From: JACKCR01 sp041390305
Lineage (GTDB): Bacteria > Eisenbacteria > RBG-16-71-46 > CAIMUX01
Length of the DNA stretch: 64,000 bases
NCBI GenBank assembly: GCA_041390305.1
Contig: JAWKQE010000003.1
Coordinates: 225,457 to 289,456, forward strand
Direction: 5' to 3'
Below, piece after piece: positions 33,980 to 43,619 of the stretch. The translations under genes and the position numbers were made by a program. Position 1 is the stretch's first letter; the number at the start of each line of letters is the position of its first letter. The notes beneath the pieces were generated by a model, which saw nothing but the letters and a program-made list of their open reading frames with translations, searched no databases and was not told where the DNA came from.

Positions 33980-35921
33980 TGACCCAGGTCTCCGTGTGTG
34001 ATCTGTCCCGTTCTCTGAGTCGACGGACCTCTACGGTGAGGCTCGTGTTCGTCGAGGTGATCAGACTCTGGCCGGCCTCGAGTTCGAGGCGATCGTCCTC
34101 GTCGCCGATACGGTAGAGCATGGCCCGGCCCCGGAGGTGAAACTTCCACCAGCTCGTGAAGTCCCCCAGGACGCCGGCCGATCCCCCCGCGCCGAGGGAG
34201 TAGTTCGGATCGAGACCTCCACCGAACTGAGACTCCGTGTCGAACATCAGATAGGGGAGGCCGAGAAGAGGCATCTCGAACGCCCACCCGAATCCCGTGC
34301 CGAAGTGGAAGACGAGTGGGTCGCCGCCACTCCGATCCGTCCTTCGGACGAGGCCGGTCTCGATCCGCCACGACGTGTGGTGGAAGTAGAGGTCACGCGG
34401 CGCCAGCGAAACGATGTCGATCGCATCGAAGAACTCGACGCGGAGCTTCTCCCGCCGCGGGTCGTAACGGATTCCGGTCTCGGCGAACACGATCTGCGAT
34501 CCCCGTTTGAATCCCGCGCCGTTGTCGAGCAGGTCGTGATACGCGGGACGGATCGCGACGATGGGGAAGGCATCGAGCGGACCGTGGCCTCCCGGCCCAC
34601 GCCGGACGAAGACGGTTCCTGCTTCGATCCTCGCGGAACGATGTCCCCGCTCCGGTGCCGTGGGTGGCGGAATCGAGTATCTCCACTCTCCCGACGCGCC
34701 GAGTGCGCTCCGGGCGCGCAGCGTGCCGAGGAAGCGCGGTACGTAGGCGTCCTGCTCGACTTCTCCCTTTGCGTAGATGTACTGGAGGTACTCGCCGGCC
34801 AGATCGAGCACGCGGATCCGCGTGTCCTTCGGAAGTCCGTCGTCCGTCAGCATCGGCTCCTCGCTCGGCGACACGCCTCCTTTCGCGATGTCCCGCGCGA
34901 GGTGCCGCTCCGTCCTGCTCGAGAGCCCGGCGAGGAAGGACACCTTCGTCGATTTGGATGGCCGGTAGATCGGCTCCCCGACGAGTCCGGCGCTTTGCAC
35001 TTCCCGGATCGTGTCGAGCGGGATCACCCACCAACCGAACCGGTCCGTCAGCTCGAGACCGGGTCGGGCCGCCTCGAGCAGGTAGAGGAGGTGATACGAG
35101 CAGTTCTGGCTGAAGAAGTAGTAGTTCGAGTTGATGTTCTCGAGCTCGTAGAGGTGGAGGAAGAGACGACGGATCTCCTCGCGGCCCAGTTCGAGCGGAT
35201 ACTCCCAGATGTCGCGATCGTTGACGTCGCTGTACTCCTGGAGCTTCGCGTAGTACGGCAGCATCGAGAAGTAGCCGGGATAGAGGCCGAGCAGGCCCTT
35301 TGCGATGTAGAGCGGCCCGAACGTCTCGTTCGTGACCGCCGAGTAGTTGATCGCATGGGAGAGAAGGCTCGTCTCGGAAGCCGCCCCGATCGTGAGCAGC
35401 GTGTGTCCGTACATGGATGCCGGGCTGTTCATGTGGGACGTCGGAAAGATCAGGGAGACCGCGTCCGCGCCGACCGCCGTGTAGAGATCCTCGAACGGTT
35501 CGCAGCGGGTCTCCGGAACCCTCGACTCGTCGATGTCGAGTGCTTCCGTCAGCCACTCGAATCGCGCGACGAACCGGCAGATCGGCGACTTGACCTTCAG
35601 CGAGTCGCCGGCACTGCCGGTCGCCCCCTCATCGGTCGGGGCGGGGTCCTGGAAGAGCAGACGCAGGGTCGCTTCGAGCTCCGCCCTTGGATCGGTCTTG
35701 CCGCGTGGGGAGGCGAAGAAGTCCGGGTCGTCGACCAGGCTCCTCGTTCCGAAGAGACCCTTTTCGTAGTGCACGAGGGTCCGCCAGTACGGATCGTTCC
35801 AGAGCTCCCGTGCTTCCGCGCGCCCGATCAGCGTGTCCACGTAGTCGTTCGCGAGACTCGGCCCGGAAGCGATGAGGCAGAGGAAGAGGAGAAGTATCCA
35901 AGGGGAAACGGATCGGCTCAC
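33960..35921 (-). CDS. DUF4105 envelope protein
   Basis: A protein of about 653 residues. The GTG at 35921 is favoured, placing GAGAGG upstream and the signal peptide (VSRSVSPWILLLFLCLIASG) at the N-terminus; a longer reading from 36008 is possible. Residues about 30-120 are helical. DUF4105 hallmarks follow: SLIFPTSHMNSPASMYGHTL (about 165-185) with SHxNxPxSMFGH-like signature, and QNCSYHLLYLLEAARPGLEL (about 275-295), whose Cys and His recall cysteine-peptidase-like active sites. The C-terminal 300 residues are beta-rich and barrel-like (FHFGTGFGWAFEMPLLGLPY, KFHLRGRAMLYRIGDEDDRL) and end in HY, compatible with an outer-membrane barrel. Genes of this family often sit with DUF3015, as here. 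The function is not established. Confidence 0.8.
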   Translation of the reverse strand: MSRSVSPWILLLFLCLIASGPSLANDYVDTLIGRAEARELWNDPYWRTLVHYEKGLFGTRSLVDDPDFFASPRGKTDPRAELEATLRLLFQDPAPTDEGATGSAGDSLKVKSPICRFVARFEWLTEALDIDESRVPETRCEPFEDLYTAVGADAVSLIFPTSHMNSPASMYGHTLLTIGAASETSLLSHAINYSAVTNETFGPLYIAKGLLGLYPGYFSMLPYYAKLQEYSDVNDRDIWEYPLELGREEIRRLFLHLYELENINSNYYFFSQNCSYHLLYLLEAARPGLELTDRFGWWVIPLDTIREVQSAGLVGEPIYRPSKSTKVSFLAGLSSRTERHLARDIAKGGVSPSEEPMLTDDGLPKDTRIRVLDLAGEYLQYIYAKGEVEQDAYVPRFLGTLRARSALGASGEWRYSIPPPTAPERGHRSARIEAGTVFVRRGPGGHGPLDAFPIVAIRPAYHDLLDNGAGFKRGSQIVFAETGIRYDPRREKLRVEFFDAIDIVSLAPRDLYFHHTSWRIETGLVRRTDRSGGDPLVFHFGTGFGWAFEMPLLGLPYLMFDTESQFGGGLDPNYSLGAGGSAGVLGDFTSWWKFHLRGRAMLYRIGDEDDRLELEAGQSLITSTNTSLTVEVRRLRERDRSHTETWVSARIHY

Positions 35922-36035
35922 GGCCAGACATACCTCTCGCTGAAACGAACGGAGGGTCACCGGCGTGTGATCCACCGGTAGACCCTCCATGTCGATCGTC
36001 ATGCACATCCCGTGGGATGTCGGCCCTGACTTGGA

Positions 36036-36505
36036 TCAGCCGGCGACGACGATCCGCTCGATGTTGCCGAGCACGTCCTCGTGGGTGACCTGATCCGACG
36101 TGTAGATGCTCGAGAAGTTGGCCTGGGCTTCGCGTAGAGACCGTCGCGCTCCTCGGCCGGGGTGTCCATGAGGACGGCGAGGGTCATGAGGTACTCGCCG
36201 CTTCCCTTCGAGATGTCCACCGCCAGGTTGTCCATGTTCTCGCGGACGAACTTGTTCAGCTTCTCGTTCGAGACGAAGGACGCCGGCTTCGAGCACTCCA
36301 GGGTCCCCGACGTGATGCCGAAGGTCTGGTTGCCGAAGATGCCGTTGAACGTGGCCGCGCAGACGTTGGAGAGCAGGCCGTTCTGCTCCTTGAACATGAT
36401 GGAGCCAAGGCCACATCCCGTGTTGGTCTTGTCCACCGCCTGCGCGAGGCCCGCGATCGAGAAGACGCAAACGCTCGCAAGCAAGACACCGAAGCGAAGC
36501 TTCAT
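36036..36505 (-). pseudogene. DUF3015 exported protein with one frame break
   Basis: The ATG at 36505 follows GGAGGAGGGGGAGCACG. The protein opens with a signal peptide (MKLRFGVLLASVCVFSIAGL), then TNTGCGLGSIMFKEQNGLL, NVCAATFNGIFGNQTFGITS and ENMDNLAVDISKGSGEYLM, which define DUF3015. At 36125-36130 the frame is lost; restoring one base turns YAKPRP into YAKAQANFSSIYTSDQVTHE, ending NIERIVVAG with a stop at 36036. The full protein would be about 156 residues, normal for the family. Cysteine pairs suggest periplasmic disulfides. The function is unknown. The gene lies just upstream of DUF4105 on the same strand. The single indel with good similarity on both sides looks like a consensus error. 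Confidence 0.75.
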
Positions 36506-36924
36506 CGTGCTCCCCCTCCTCCCGAGCGTCCGTGCGCCGGGATCCTGTTGTGGTTTCGAGTCCTCGGCCACGCGGGAACCACCACGACTGCGTGGATGTC
36601 CGATCCGTGGATATCGTGTGCCGATGAACGGGCCAAAGGGTGACATAGGCCGTCCGAGGTGTCCACTGGGGAAGGTGCGTTCGTGTCCCGGTGACCGGAA
36701 ACTGGCCGAAGCCTCACATTCCCTGCCCTCTGGGCGCACCGCGCTCGGCGCGACGTGCCCATCCGCAGCCGGTGGCCACCCGCAGCCGGTGCCCACCCCC
36801 TCTGGAGGAGATCTCAGCGCAGTTCCGACGATTCCCTTGTGGAGGGTGCCTGGTTTGGTCTTCACTGGATCCAGGAACGGAGACGCCGACGGCTCGGAAA
36901 CCCCGGTCGGCTACCACGATCGAG
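36506..36924. other. Gene-free stretch with a short tandem repeat
   Basis: No gene is supported. It lies between the divergent DUF3015 and 2OG-oxygenase genes and should hold their promoters. Positions 36763-36796 are two adjacent copies of a 17-base unit differing at one base (CCGCAGCCGGTGGCCAC, then the same with GCCCAC). No operator is recognisable. Confidence 0.45.
36763..36796. repeat. 17-bp tandem direct repeat, two copies
   Basis: Two copies of CCGCAGCCGGTG(G/C)CCAC lie head to tail, differing at one position, about 130 bases upstream of the 2OG-oxygenase gene. Confidence 0.7.
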
Positions 36925-37578
36925 ATGGACGCCATTCGTGAGTCCATCCTCCCAGAACCAGTCCCCACGCAGGTCTCAGCAGAAGTCATCGGCCACCGGA
37001 TCCTGGAGGAAGGGATTGCGGTGTGGGATGGCGTGCTGCCGATCTCCGTGCTGGAGGGATTGCGGGAGGACGCGCTGCGTGAGCTGGAAGAGGGGAACTA
37101 CCGTCCCGCCAGGGTGGGGAAGGGGGTTCGCAGAAGGCGGATGACGGAGGTGCGAACCGACAGGATCCGATGGCTCGAGCGGTCCACCGCGACGGATGCT
37201 CAGATCGCCTACTGGACGATGATCGATCACCTCCGGACGGGGCTCTCGTCGTTCTTTCGGGTGCACCTGGAGCGGATGGAAGCCCACTTCGCGGTGTATC
37301 CGGAGGGCGCATTCTATGCCCGTCACTACGACCAGTTCCGTGGGGTGGGGAACCGGATCTTCTCGGTGATTCTCTACCTCAATCCGGAGTGGGAGCCGGG
37401 CCATGGGGGGGAGCTTCGCGTGCACCCGCCCGAGGGTGCGCCAGTCGATTACGCCCCCCTCCACGGGCGCCTCATCGTCTTCCGCAGCGATGAGGTTCTA
37501 CACGAAGTGCTCGTCTCCCAGAGACAGCGCGTGAGCGTGACCGGCTGGATGCGGCGGGACGCACCGATCGTCCTCTGA
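36925..37578 (+). CDS. 2-oxoglutarate/Fe(II) dioxygenase (prolyl-4-hydroxylase type)
   Basis: A 217-residue protein. ATG 36925 gives the usual family length; the upstream in-frame sequence is Pro/Arg-rich and unlike the family. The iron-binding triad is His134 and Asp136 in YARHYDQF, and His193 in DEVLHEVLVS. Arg202 in RQRVSVTGW is placed to bind 2-oxoglutarate. ERMEAHFAVYPEGAFYARHY and FSVILYLNPEWEPGHGGELR are typical of the prolyl-4-hydroxylase alpha-subunit homologue family. It probably hydroxylates a protein side chain (proline is the known substrate type) in the cytoplasm. The ribosome binding site is weak. Neighbours give no clue to the substrate. Confidence 0.85.
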   Translation: MDAIRESILPEPVPTQVSAEVIGHRILEEGIAVWDGVLPISVLEGLREDALRELEEGNYRPARVGKGVRRRRMTEVRTDRIRWLERSTATDAQIAYWTMIDHLRTGLSSFFRVHLERMEAHFAVYPEGAFYARHYDQFRGVGNRIFSVILYLNPEWEPGHGGELRVHPPEGAPVDYAPLHGRLIVFRSDEVLHEVLVSQRQRVSVTGWMRRDAPIVL

Positions 37579-37727
37579 CAGGCCACGAATGGCTCCCAGG
37601 TGACCCGGTCAAACAACGAGCTGGAGAGGTAAGGCATTGATCGGCAATTCCTTGCCTGATTCGATGTGTCGGGGCGCCGGAGGAAAGAAGTTGCCTCGCC
37701 TGGATCTAACCGCCTATTTTGCCCGCC

Positions 37728-39854
37728 ATGAGTGCTCGATTCGCCGCCGGGCTCTGCGCCCTCCTGCTGCTCGCTGGATGCTCCTCGAGCCGTACCCTTT
37801 CCGATCCCCGTCTCGATCCCGGCCAGGGTGATTCGGGCACGGCCGGACTGTCGTCGGGGTCGCTGGAGGACCTGGCGGCGACCCGGGAAGCCGGCGAACT
37901 CGTCGGTGCCCAGGATGATGCGACCGGCTATCTCGAGGACCTCATCGAACGGCGGAGCGTCCTCGTCGACACGCTGAACGTCGCCCACTCGGACGTCCCG
38001 GACATCTCCGACAGCCTCGCCGCCGCGACGGAAGCGCGGATGCCTTCGGTCGAAGAGATCTTCGACTATCCGGTGGTCGTGAACCGCCGTGTCCTCACCT
38101 GGATCGACGTCTACACCGGGGGGAGCCGGACCAGCTTTCAGCGCAGCCTCATCCGGTCGGGGAAGTATCTCCCGATGGCCCGCCGCATCTTCGCCGAAGA
38201 AGGGGTTCCGCAGGACCTGACGTTCCTCGGGCACGTGGAGAGCGGATTCCGGTTCAACGCGCGTTCTCACGCACGCGCGCTCGGGCTCTGGCAGTTCATG
38301 CGTGGCACGGCGGGCGATCTCGGACTGCGCTGTGACGAGCGGGTGGACGAACGGCTCGATCCGGAGAAGTCCACGCGGGCCTGCGCGCGCTACCTCCGCC
38401 AACTCTACGAGCGGTACGACGACTGGCTCCTGGCCATCGCGGCTTACAACACCGGGCCCGGCAACGTCGATCGCGCCATGCGGAAGGCCGAGTCCCGCGA
38501 CTTCTGGGAGTTGGCGCGTCAGGGGCACCTCCTCAACGAGACGCGGAACTTCGTCCCCGCCATCCTCGCGGCGACGATTCTCGCGAAGTCCCCGGCGGCC
38601 TACGGCTTCTCCGAGGAGACGGATCCGCCCCTCGCGTACGACACGATCCGGGTCGACCACATCGCGGACCTGCGCGTCGTCGCCAGAGTGGCCGGTGCCA
38701 CCGAAGAGGAACTCCGCGGACTGAACCCGGCCTTGCTCGCGGGCCAGACCCCGGGCGCCCACGGCTACGAGGTGCGCGTGCCGATGGGAACGGGCGAACG
38801 AGCCTCCGCCCGGCTGGCGGAGATCCCACCCGCCGATCTCGTCGAGGTCATCAGACACAAGGTGAAGTCCGGCGACACGCTCGGAGGGCTGGCCAAGCGC
38901 TACGGGACGTCCGTCCGCGCGATCCAGGAGGCGAACGGACTCGGCCGGTCGACCATGATCCGTGCAGGGAAGACGCTCCGCATTCCGTCCCGGGGGACGC
39001 CCGCCGCACTATTCGTGCAAGGTGAGTTGGGAGCGAAGACGACGGCCACCGCCGCGAGCGGGCCCGCGAGTACGCACAAGGTGCGGAAGGGCGAGACGGT
39101 TTCCTCGATCGCGCGACGGTACGGCGTTTCGGTGAACGCGCTCGCACAGGCGAACCGTCTCCTCGATCCGAGTCGGATCCAGCCCGGGCAGACGCTCGAG
39201 ATTCCCGGACAGCGTTTGCCGGTCGCCGCGGACCGCGCCGAAGTGGCGGAGGTTGCGGGCGCCGGTGGTTCCGTCACCGAGTCCGTTCCGGTGGGCGCCG
39301 GCGATTCGGAGACCGCGCCGTCCGAGGTCGTGGACGAGGACCTCGCGAACGAGTTCGAGCTGGCGCTCGTCGAATCCGGGCTGCCGCTCGGGCGCGGCGA
39401 GAGTACGGCCCACCTCGTCGATCAGGCGCGGGCTGAGCTCGCCTTGGCGGACGAGTCGCCCATCTCGCTCGCCGCCGTGCAGGGGACCGCGAAGGACGTG
39501 CCTTCGGCGGGCGCCCTCCCCGCCCGCGTCTACAAGGTTCGCCCCGGTGACACGCTCTACGGCATCGCGGGCAAGAACGGTGTGCGTATCGACGACCTGC
39601 TGGCCTGGAACGGCATCAACAAGGGCGCCGTGATCCGGCCGGGGCAACTGCTCCGTCTCGATGGCTCCGGTGTCAGGTCGACCGGATCCTCCCCGACCGC
39701 CGGCGACGAGTTCCGACTCCACGTCGTCGTTCCGGGCGACACGCTCTGGCAGATCGCCCGTTCCTACGGAGTGAATGTTTCCGACCTCCGGAGATGGAAC
39801 GGACTGAAGAGCCGCTCCCGCATCTATCCGGGCCAGAAGCTCAGAGTCTTCTGA
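37728..39854 (+). CDS. mltD: MltD-type membrane-bound lytic transglycosylase with four LysM domains
   Basis: A 708-residue lipoprotein; ATG 37728 gives MSARFAAGLCALLLLAGC, with the lipobox LLAGC. A Ser/Asp-rich linker leads to the SLT domain (about residues 120-290), with catalytic glutamate near 170 in GHVESGFRFNARSHARALGL, then WQFMRGTAGDLGL and AAYNTGPGNVDRAM, all diagnostic of MltD. Four LysM domains follow at about residues 374-420, 449-495, 601-645 and 664-708 (each with a GDT or GET turn and a PGQ-like end). MltD from E. coli has two LysM domains, so this is an extended form. It cleaves peptidoglycan glycan strands to 1,6-anhydro ends, anchored to the outer membrane. It is transcribed alone. 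Confidence 0.92.
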   Translation: MSARFAAGLCALLLLAGCSSSRTLSDPRLDPGQGDSGTAGLSSGSLEDLAATREAGELVGAQDDATGYLEDLIERRSVLVDTLNVAHSDVPDISDSLAAATEARMPSVEEIFDYPVVVNRRVLTWIDVYTGGSRTSFQRSLIRSGKYLPMARRIFAEEGVPQDLTFLGHVESGFRFNARSHARALGLWQFMRGTAGDLGLRCDERVDERLDPEKSTRACARYLRQLYERYDDWLLAIAAYNTGPGNVDRAMRKAESRDFWELARQGHLLNETRNFVPAILAATILAKSPAAYGFSEETDPPLAYDTIRVDHIADLRVVARVAGATEEELRGLNPALLAGQTPGAHGYEVRVPMGTGERASARLAEIPPADLVEVIRHKVKSGDTLGGLAKRYGTSVRAIQEANGLGRSTMIRAGKTLRIPSRGTPAALFVQGELGAKTTATAASGPASTHKVRKGETVSSIARRYGVSVNALAQANRLLDPSRIQPGQTLEIPGQRLPVAADRAEVAEVAGAGGSVTESVPVGAGDSETAPSEVVDEDLANEFELALVESGLPLGRGESTAHLVDQARAELALADESPISLAAVQGTAKDVPSAGALPARVYKVRPGDTLYGIAGKNGVRIDDLLAWNGINKGAVIRPGQLLRLDGSGVRSTGSSPTAGDEFRLHVVVPGDTLWQIARSYGVNVSDLRRWNGLKSRSRIYPGQKLRVF

Positions 39855-39989
39855 GCCGCCCTCCCTTCGCGTCCCATTCGTGATAGCGTTCGCTCGGCGT
39901 TCGCGGCCCCCGTGGCCGACGGCACGTCTTTGCGCGCGCACACGCGAGTCCGAGCATTGATCGATTCGAGAAGGAAAGGTCCCGGAATC

Positions 39990-42900
39990 ATGAACCGTCC
40001 CCGTCGGGTTTCCCTGTCCCATCTTGTTCCCCTGCTTCTCGCCGCGTTCGCGTGCGGGTGCGGTGGAGAGGCCGGCAAGGACGGCGGGAGTTCTCCCGAT
40101 CGCGCGGCCGGTGCGGGAAGCCGGGCATCCCGTGGCGAGGCGGTGTCCGCGGCCACGGTGCGGCTCTACACGCTTCGGAATCAGGCGAAGCTGGAGGCGG
40201 ACCGTGACAGCGACGAAGGATACCGCGCCGCGGCCGTGAGTCTCGAAGAGGTCGTGGCCGAGGAACCGGACGGGTTCGTGGACCGTTTGAATCTCGCGCG
40301 CGTTCTCGTGTTCACCGACCGCGCGGCCGAGGCCGGTGTGCATCTCGAAGCGGCGCGCCGTCTCCTCGGAACGGACCCCGTGCCCGCGGACCTCGACTAC
40401 ATCGAGGGGCTCTACGCGAGTCGGACCGCGGACGCGGAGGGAGCGCTTCTCCACTTCACGCGCACGACGGAAGCGCGTCCGACCCACGTCCAGGCGTGGT
40501 ATCAGAAGGGCTACGCGGAGGAGCGTCTCCAGAAGTTCGACGATGCGGCCGCGAGCTACACCCGGGTACTTGAACTCGATCCGGAGAACCGGGCCGCCGC
40601 CTACCGCCGCGTCATCGTGCTGCGTCAGCTCGGCCAGACGGCGGAGGCGGAGGAGGCGTTTGCGCGCTTCCAGCAGCTTCCTCAGGAAGGGCAACCGGAT
40701 CCGGAGAAGTGCGACCTGACGCAGGTCTCGCTCGTACCCATGGCGCGCCTTCGCGCGGAGCCGCCCGAGTCCGGGCTCTCCTGGGTGGACGTGACGGACT
40801 CGTTCGGCGGCGCGTTCGAAGGGTTCCGCTCCCTGCACGAATGGACCGCCCCCAACGACTCCGATGTCGAACTCGCGTTCCTCACCGAGAGCGGCGCCAC
40901 GCTCCAGCGGGTGCTTACCGAAGGTGGGCTGAGTGGACGGAACGCTCTTCCGGACCGGACCGGCTACGCGGCGCCTGATCTCCAGGTCGGGGACGTCGAC
41001 AACGACGGGACCGCGGATCTCGTGATCGCCGGGCCGCAGCGACTCGAGTTCTGGATGGGACGTGAGAACGGCCGGTTCCAACCTGCGCCGCGGGCGTTTG
41101 CTTCCGCCACGCCGCTTCGCCGGTTCGAGCTCTGGGACCTCGACCATGACGGCGATCTCGACGTGGTCGGGCTTCTCGCGAGTGGCGCGTCGTCAACTGA
41201 TCCGGCGAAGGGGCCGCTCGTCTGGGTCCGGAACAACGGCGATCGCACGTTCGCTCCGGCGGCGCAGGTGGCGTTCGAGAGCGACGAACACGTGCGAAAG
41301 GAAGGGCGGTCCGTGGAGGATGCCGCCCTCGCCCGCGCGGCGACGCTGGATGCCGTCGACTTCGCGCTCCACGACCTCGATCAGGGGAACGATCTCGATC
41401 TCGTCGTCGCCGGGCCACGGGGAACGGTGGCGCTCGTCAACCTCCGCAACGGGACGTTCCGTCCGGTCTCGCTGCCGGACGTCGGTGCTCTCGACTTCGT
41501 GCGGGCACAGGACCTCGACAACGACGGTGCGCCCGATCTCTTTGGTGTGACGAACGGCGACCAGGGCGCGGAGTGGGTGAGGGCGGTGAACCTGGATCCG
41601 CACGGTCGCGTGGGTGAGTTCCGGGTCGGCCCCGTGCTTCGCGGCTCGCTTCCGTCCGCTGGCGGAGACGTTGTGTTGGAAGACCTCGACAACGATGGCG
41701 ACCTCGACGTGCTCGCTTCCGACGCGACGGGTCTTGGGTCCCTACTCAACCGCCGCGGTGGCGAGTTCGCCGTCGGGCCGCGCTTCGAGGTCGGGGAGAA
41801 CGCGCACGCTTCCGGAATCGGCACCACCGACGTCAACAACGACGGGAACGTCGAGATCTGGTTCGGAACGCGGATCGGGTCGCGCGTGCTGGAGGCGAGG
41901 AACGAAAAGGGCTACGGCGCGTGGAGGATCCGCCCGAAGGGCGCGCGCGACAATCGTGACGCGGTCGGACTCATCGTCGAGCAGTTCCAGGGAGTGGCGT
42001 ATCAGAGCCGGATCGTGCAGGGCCCCCGGGGCGTACGCTTCGGCCTCGCGACTGCCACGCCGCAGGCGCTCGATGGACTTCGGATGCGCTGGCCGCAGGG
42101 GATCCTGCAGACGGAGGGGCGTGACGAGTTGGTGCTCCGCGCTCCGTACGAGTTCCGTCCCACGCAGGACGAAGGGCTCGTGGCGAGCTGTCCGTTCCTC
42201 TACGTGGACGGCCCGGACGGTTGGAGCTTCCTCACCGATGTCGTCGGGATCGCCCCGCTCGACGAATGGCTCCCCCCGGGTGCCGAGCCCTACCTGGATC
42301 CGGAAGAGTATGTGCGGATCGACGGAAGCCTCCTCGAAGTGAGAGACGGGAAGCTGCATCTCGCCATCACCGAGGAGCTGCGCGAGACCACGTACCTCGA
42401 TCGGGTCGAGCTGGTTGCCGTGGAACATCCGGCCGAACTCGATCTCTATCTCGACGAGAGCACGAGGCAGGGCGCCTACGATCCTCTCACCGTCCACTGC
42501 GTCCGCCGGAGTGAGATGTCACCTCCACTCGCCGTGGAGCTCGAGCGACCCGACGCCGTCAGCACGGGGGATCCCCTCGTGCTCGCCGGCGCCGTGGACG
42601 GCCGTTACCTCCACGGATACGCGGCGGCGCCGCCGCAGTGGTCGGGATGGGTCGAGCGATACGCGATCGATCTCGTTGCACCTGCCGGTGCGGGCGCTCT
42701 CTTCCTCACCGGAAGGATCGGATGGTACGACTCGTCGGTCTCTTACTCGCTCCATCAACACGGCCGCGGATGGGGGCCCCTCCGGCTCGAGGAAGCGGGT
42801 GACGTCCTGGTGGAGGATCTCGGAGTTCCGTCCGGGATGGACCGGACCATGGTTGCGCTGCTCGGTGACCCTTCGGGTGAGCCGAGGCGACTACGTCTCT

Positions 42901-43538
42901 CAGGGCAGCATCGCTTCCTCTGGGACGCGATCCGCTTCGCTCCCGCGCCGGAAATCGTGAGTCTCGGAGCAGGAGACGTCGTGTACCCACTGGAATCCGG
43001 CGGCATGCTCTCTTCGCGTCGCCTCATTCTCGGGGGCGCCGAGCTCGGCTTCCACGGATTCTCTCCGATGGTGGGCGACCGCGCGCTCCACGAGCAGACG
43101 TACGACTACGGCGCCGCGCGCCCGGACGACGCATTCGGCCCGGCCTGGGGACGCGCGACGCGCTACGGCGATGTGCGCCCCCTGCTCACCGATCACGACG
43201 ACGAGTTCGTCGTGATCGTGGCGGGGGACCAGGTCGTGCTCGAGTTCGAAGCGCCGGAGTCTCAGGAGACTCCGGCGGACGGCCGGGCAAACCCAGCGGA
43301 CGAGAGCGCCGGTTCCGATGGCGGCTCCGTGGCAGACCTCGCGACGGAGACGACCTACTTCCTTCGCGTCACCGGATGGGCGAAGGAAGGGAGCTTCCAC
43401 AATCTGACCGGCCGGTGGATCGAGCCGTTGCCGTACCGCGACATGGCCGCGTACCCGCCCGAGGCGCCACGGCCGAGCGACGCCGACTACCAGTCGTATC
43501 TGGACAGCTATCAGACTCGCGTCGTCCGAGTTCCCTAG
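39990..43538 (+). CDS. Giant lipoprotein: TPR, FG-GAP/VCBS repeats and unassigned C-terminal half
   Basis: A 1182-residue protein; ATG 39990 follows AAGGAAAGGTCCCGG. A signal with FACGC lipobox is followed by an Ala/Gly linker. Residues about 65-240 are TPR-like (FVDRLNLARVLVFTDRAAEA, VQAWYQKGYAEERLQKFDDA). About 320-640 hold FG-GAP/VCBS calcium-type repeats: QVGDVDNDGTADLVI, DLDHDGDLDVVG, DLDNDGAPDLFG, DVNNDGNVEIWFG. A UnbV-like stretch (LATATPQALDGLRMRWPQGI) follows. The last 480 residues are beta-rich with no family that I recognise. The first two thirds match TPR-linked CRTAC1 proteins. The likely location is the outer-membrane surface; the role is unknown, possibly ligand binding or adhesion. 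A strong terminator follows. Confidence 0.8.
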   Translation: MNRPRRVSLSHLVPLLLAAFACGCGGEAGKDGGSSPDRAAGAGSRASRGEAVSAATVRLYTLRNQAKLEADRDSDEGYRAAAVSLEEVVAEEPDGFVDRLNLARVLVFTDRAAEAGVHLEAARRLLGTDPVPADLDYIEGLYASRTADAEGALLHFTRTTEARPTHVQAWYQKGYAEERLQKFDDAAASYTRVLELDPENRAAAYRRVIVLRQLGQTAEAEEAFARFQQLPQEGQPDPEKCDLTQVSLVPMARLRAEPPESGLSWVDVTDSFGGAFEGFRSLHEWTAPNDSDVELAFLTESGATLQRVLTEGGLSGRNALPDRTGYAAPDLQVGDVDNDGTADLVIAGPQRLEFWMGRENGRFQPAPRAFASATPLRRFELWDLDHDGDLDVVGLLASGASSTDPAKGPLVWVRNNGDRTFAPAAQVAFESDEHVRKEGRSVEDAALARAATLDAVDFALHDLDQGNDLDLVVAGPRGTVALVNLRNGTFRPVSLPDVGALDFVRAQDLDNDGAPDLFGVTNGDQGAEWVRAVNLDPHGRVGEFRVGPVLRGSLPSAGGDVVLEDLDNDGDLDVLASDATGLGSLLNRRGGEFAVGPRFEVGENAHASGIGTTDVNNDGNVEIWFGTRIGSRVLEARNEKGYGAWRIRPKGARDNRDAVGLIVEQFQGVAYQSRIVQGPRGVRFGLATATPQALDGLRMRWPQGILQTEGRDELVLRAPYEFRPTQDEGLVASCPFLYVDGPDGWSFLTDVVGIAPLDEWLPPGAEPYLDPEEYVRIDGSLLEVRDGKLHLAITEELRETTYLDRVELVAVEHPAELDLYLDESTRQGAYDPLTVHCVRRSEMSPPLAVELERPDAVSTGDPLVLAGAVDGRYLHGYAAAPPQWSGWVERYAIDLVAPAGAGALFLTGRIGWYDSSVSYSLHQHGRGWGPLRLEEAGDVLVEDLGVPSGMDRTMVALLGDPSGEPRRLRLSGQHRFLWDAIRFAPAPEIVSLGAGDVVYPLESGGMLSSRRLILGGAELGFHGFSPMVGDRALHEQTYDYGAARPDDAFGPAWGRATRYGDVRPLLTDHDDEFVVIVAGDQVVLEFEAPESQETPADGRANPADESAGSDGGSVADLATETTYFLRVTGWAKEGSFHNLTGRWIEPLPYRDMAAYPPEAPRPSDADYQSYLDSYQTRVVRVP

Positions 43539-43564
43539 TCGGGGCGGAGGATCACCTGAAAGAA

Positions 43565-43597
43565 AAGGCCCCTCCGTCCGTCGGACGAAGGGGCTTT
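43565..43597. terminator. Strong bidirectional terminator
   Basis: A 12-bp stem with one mismatch (43568-43579 with 43583-43594), a three-base loop, and A-rich and T-rich flanks (AAAA before, CTTTC after) lies between the convergent giant lipoprotein (+) and PEP-CTERM (-) genes. It has the best terminator form in the window. Confidence 0.8.
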
Positions 43598-43619
43598 CAG
43601 TTTCGAGTGTTCGCTTCGG

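Noticed and set aside
34137..35981. A 614-codon plus-strand frame opposite DUF4105
   Set aside because: It is antisense to a protein with clear family signatures; the translation has no motif and no start signal.
39009..41147. A 712-codon minus-strand frame spanning the mltD end and the giant lipoprotein start
   Set aside because: It spans two real genes on the opposite strand and has no recognisable domain.
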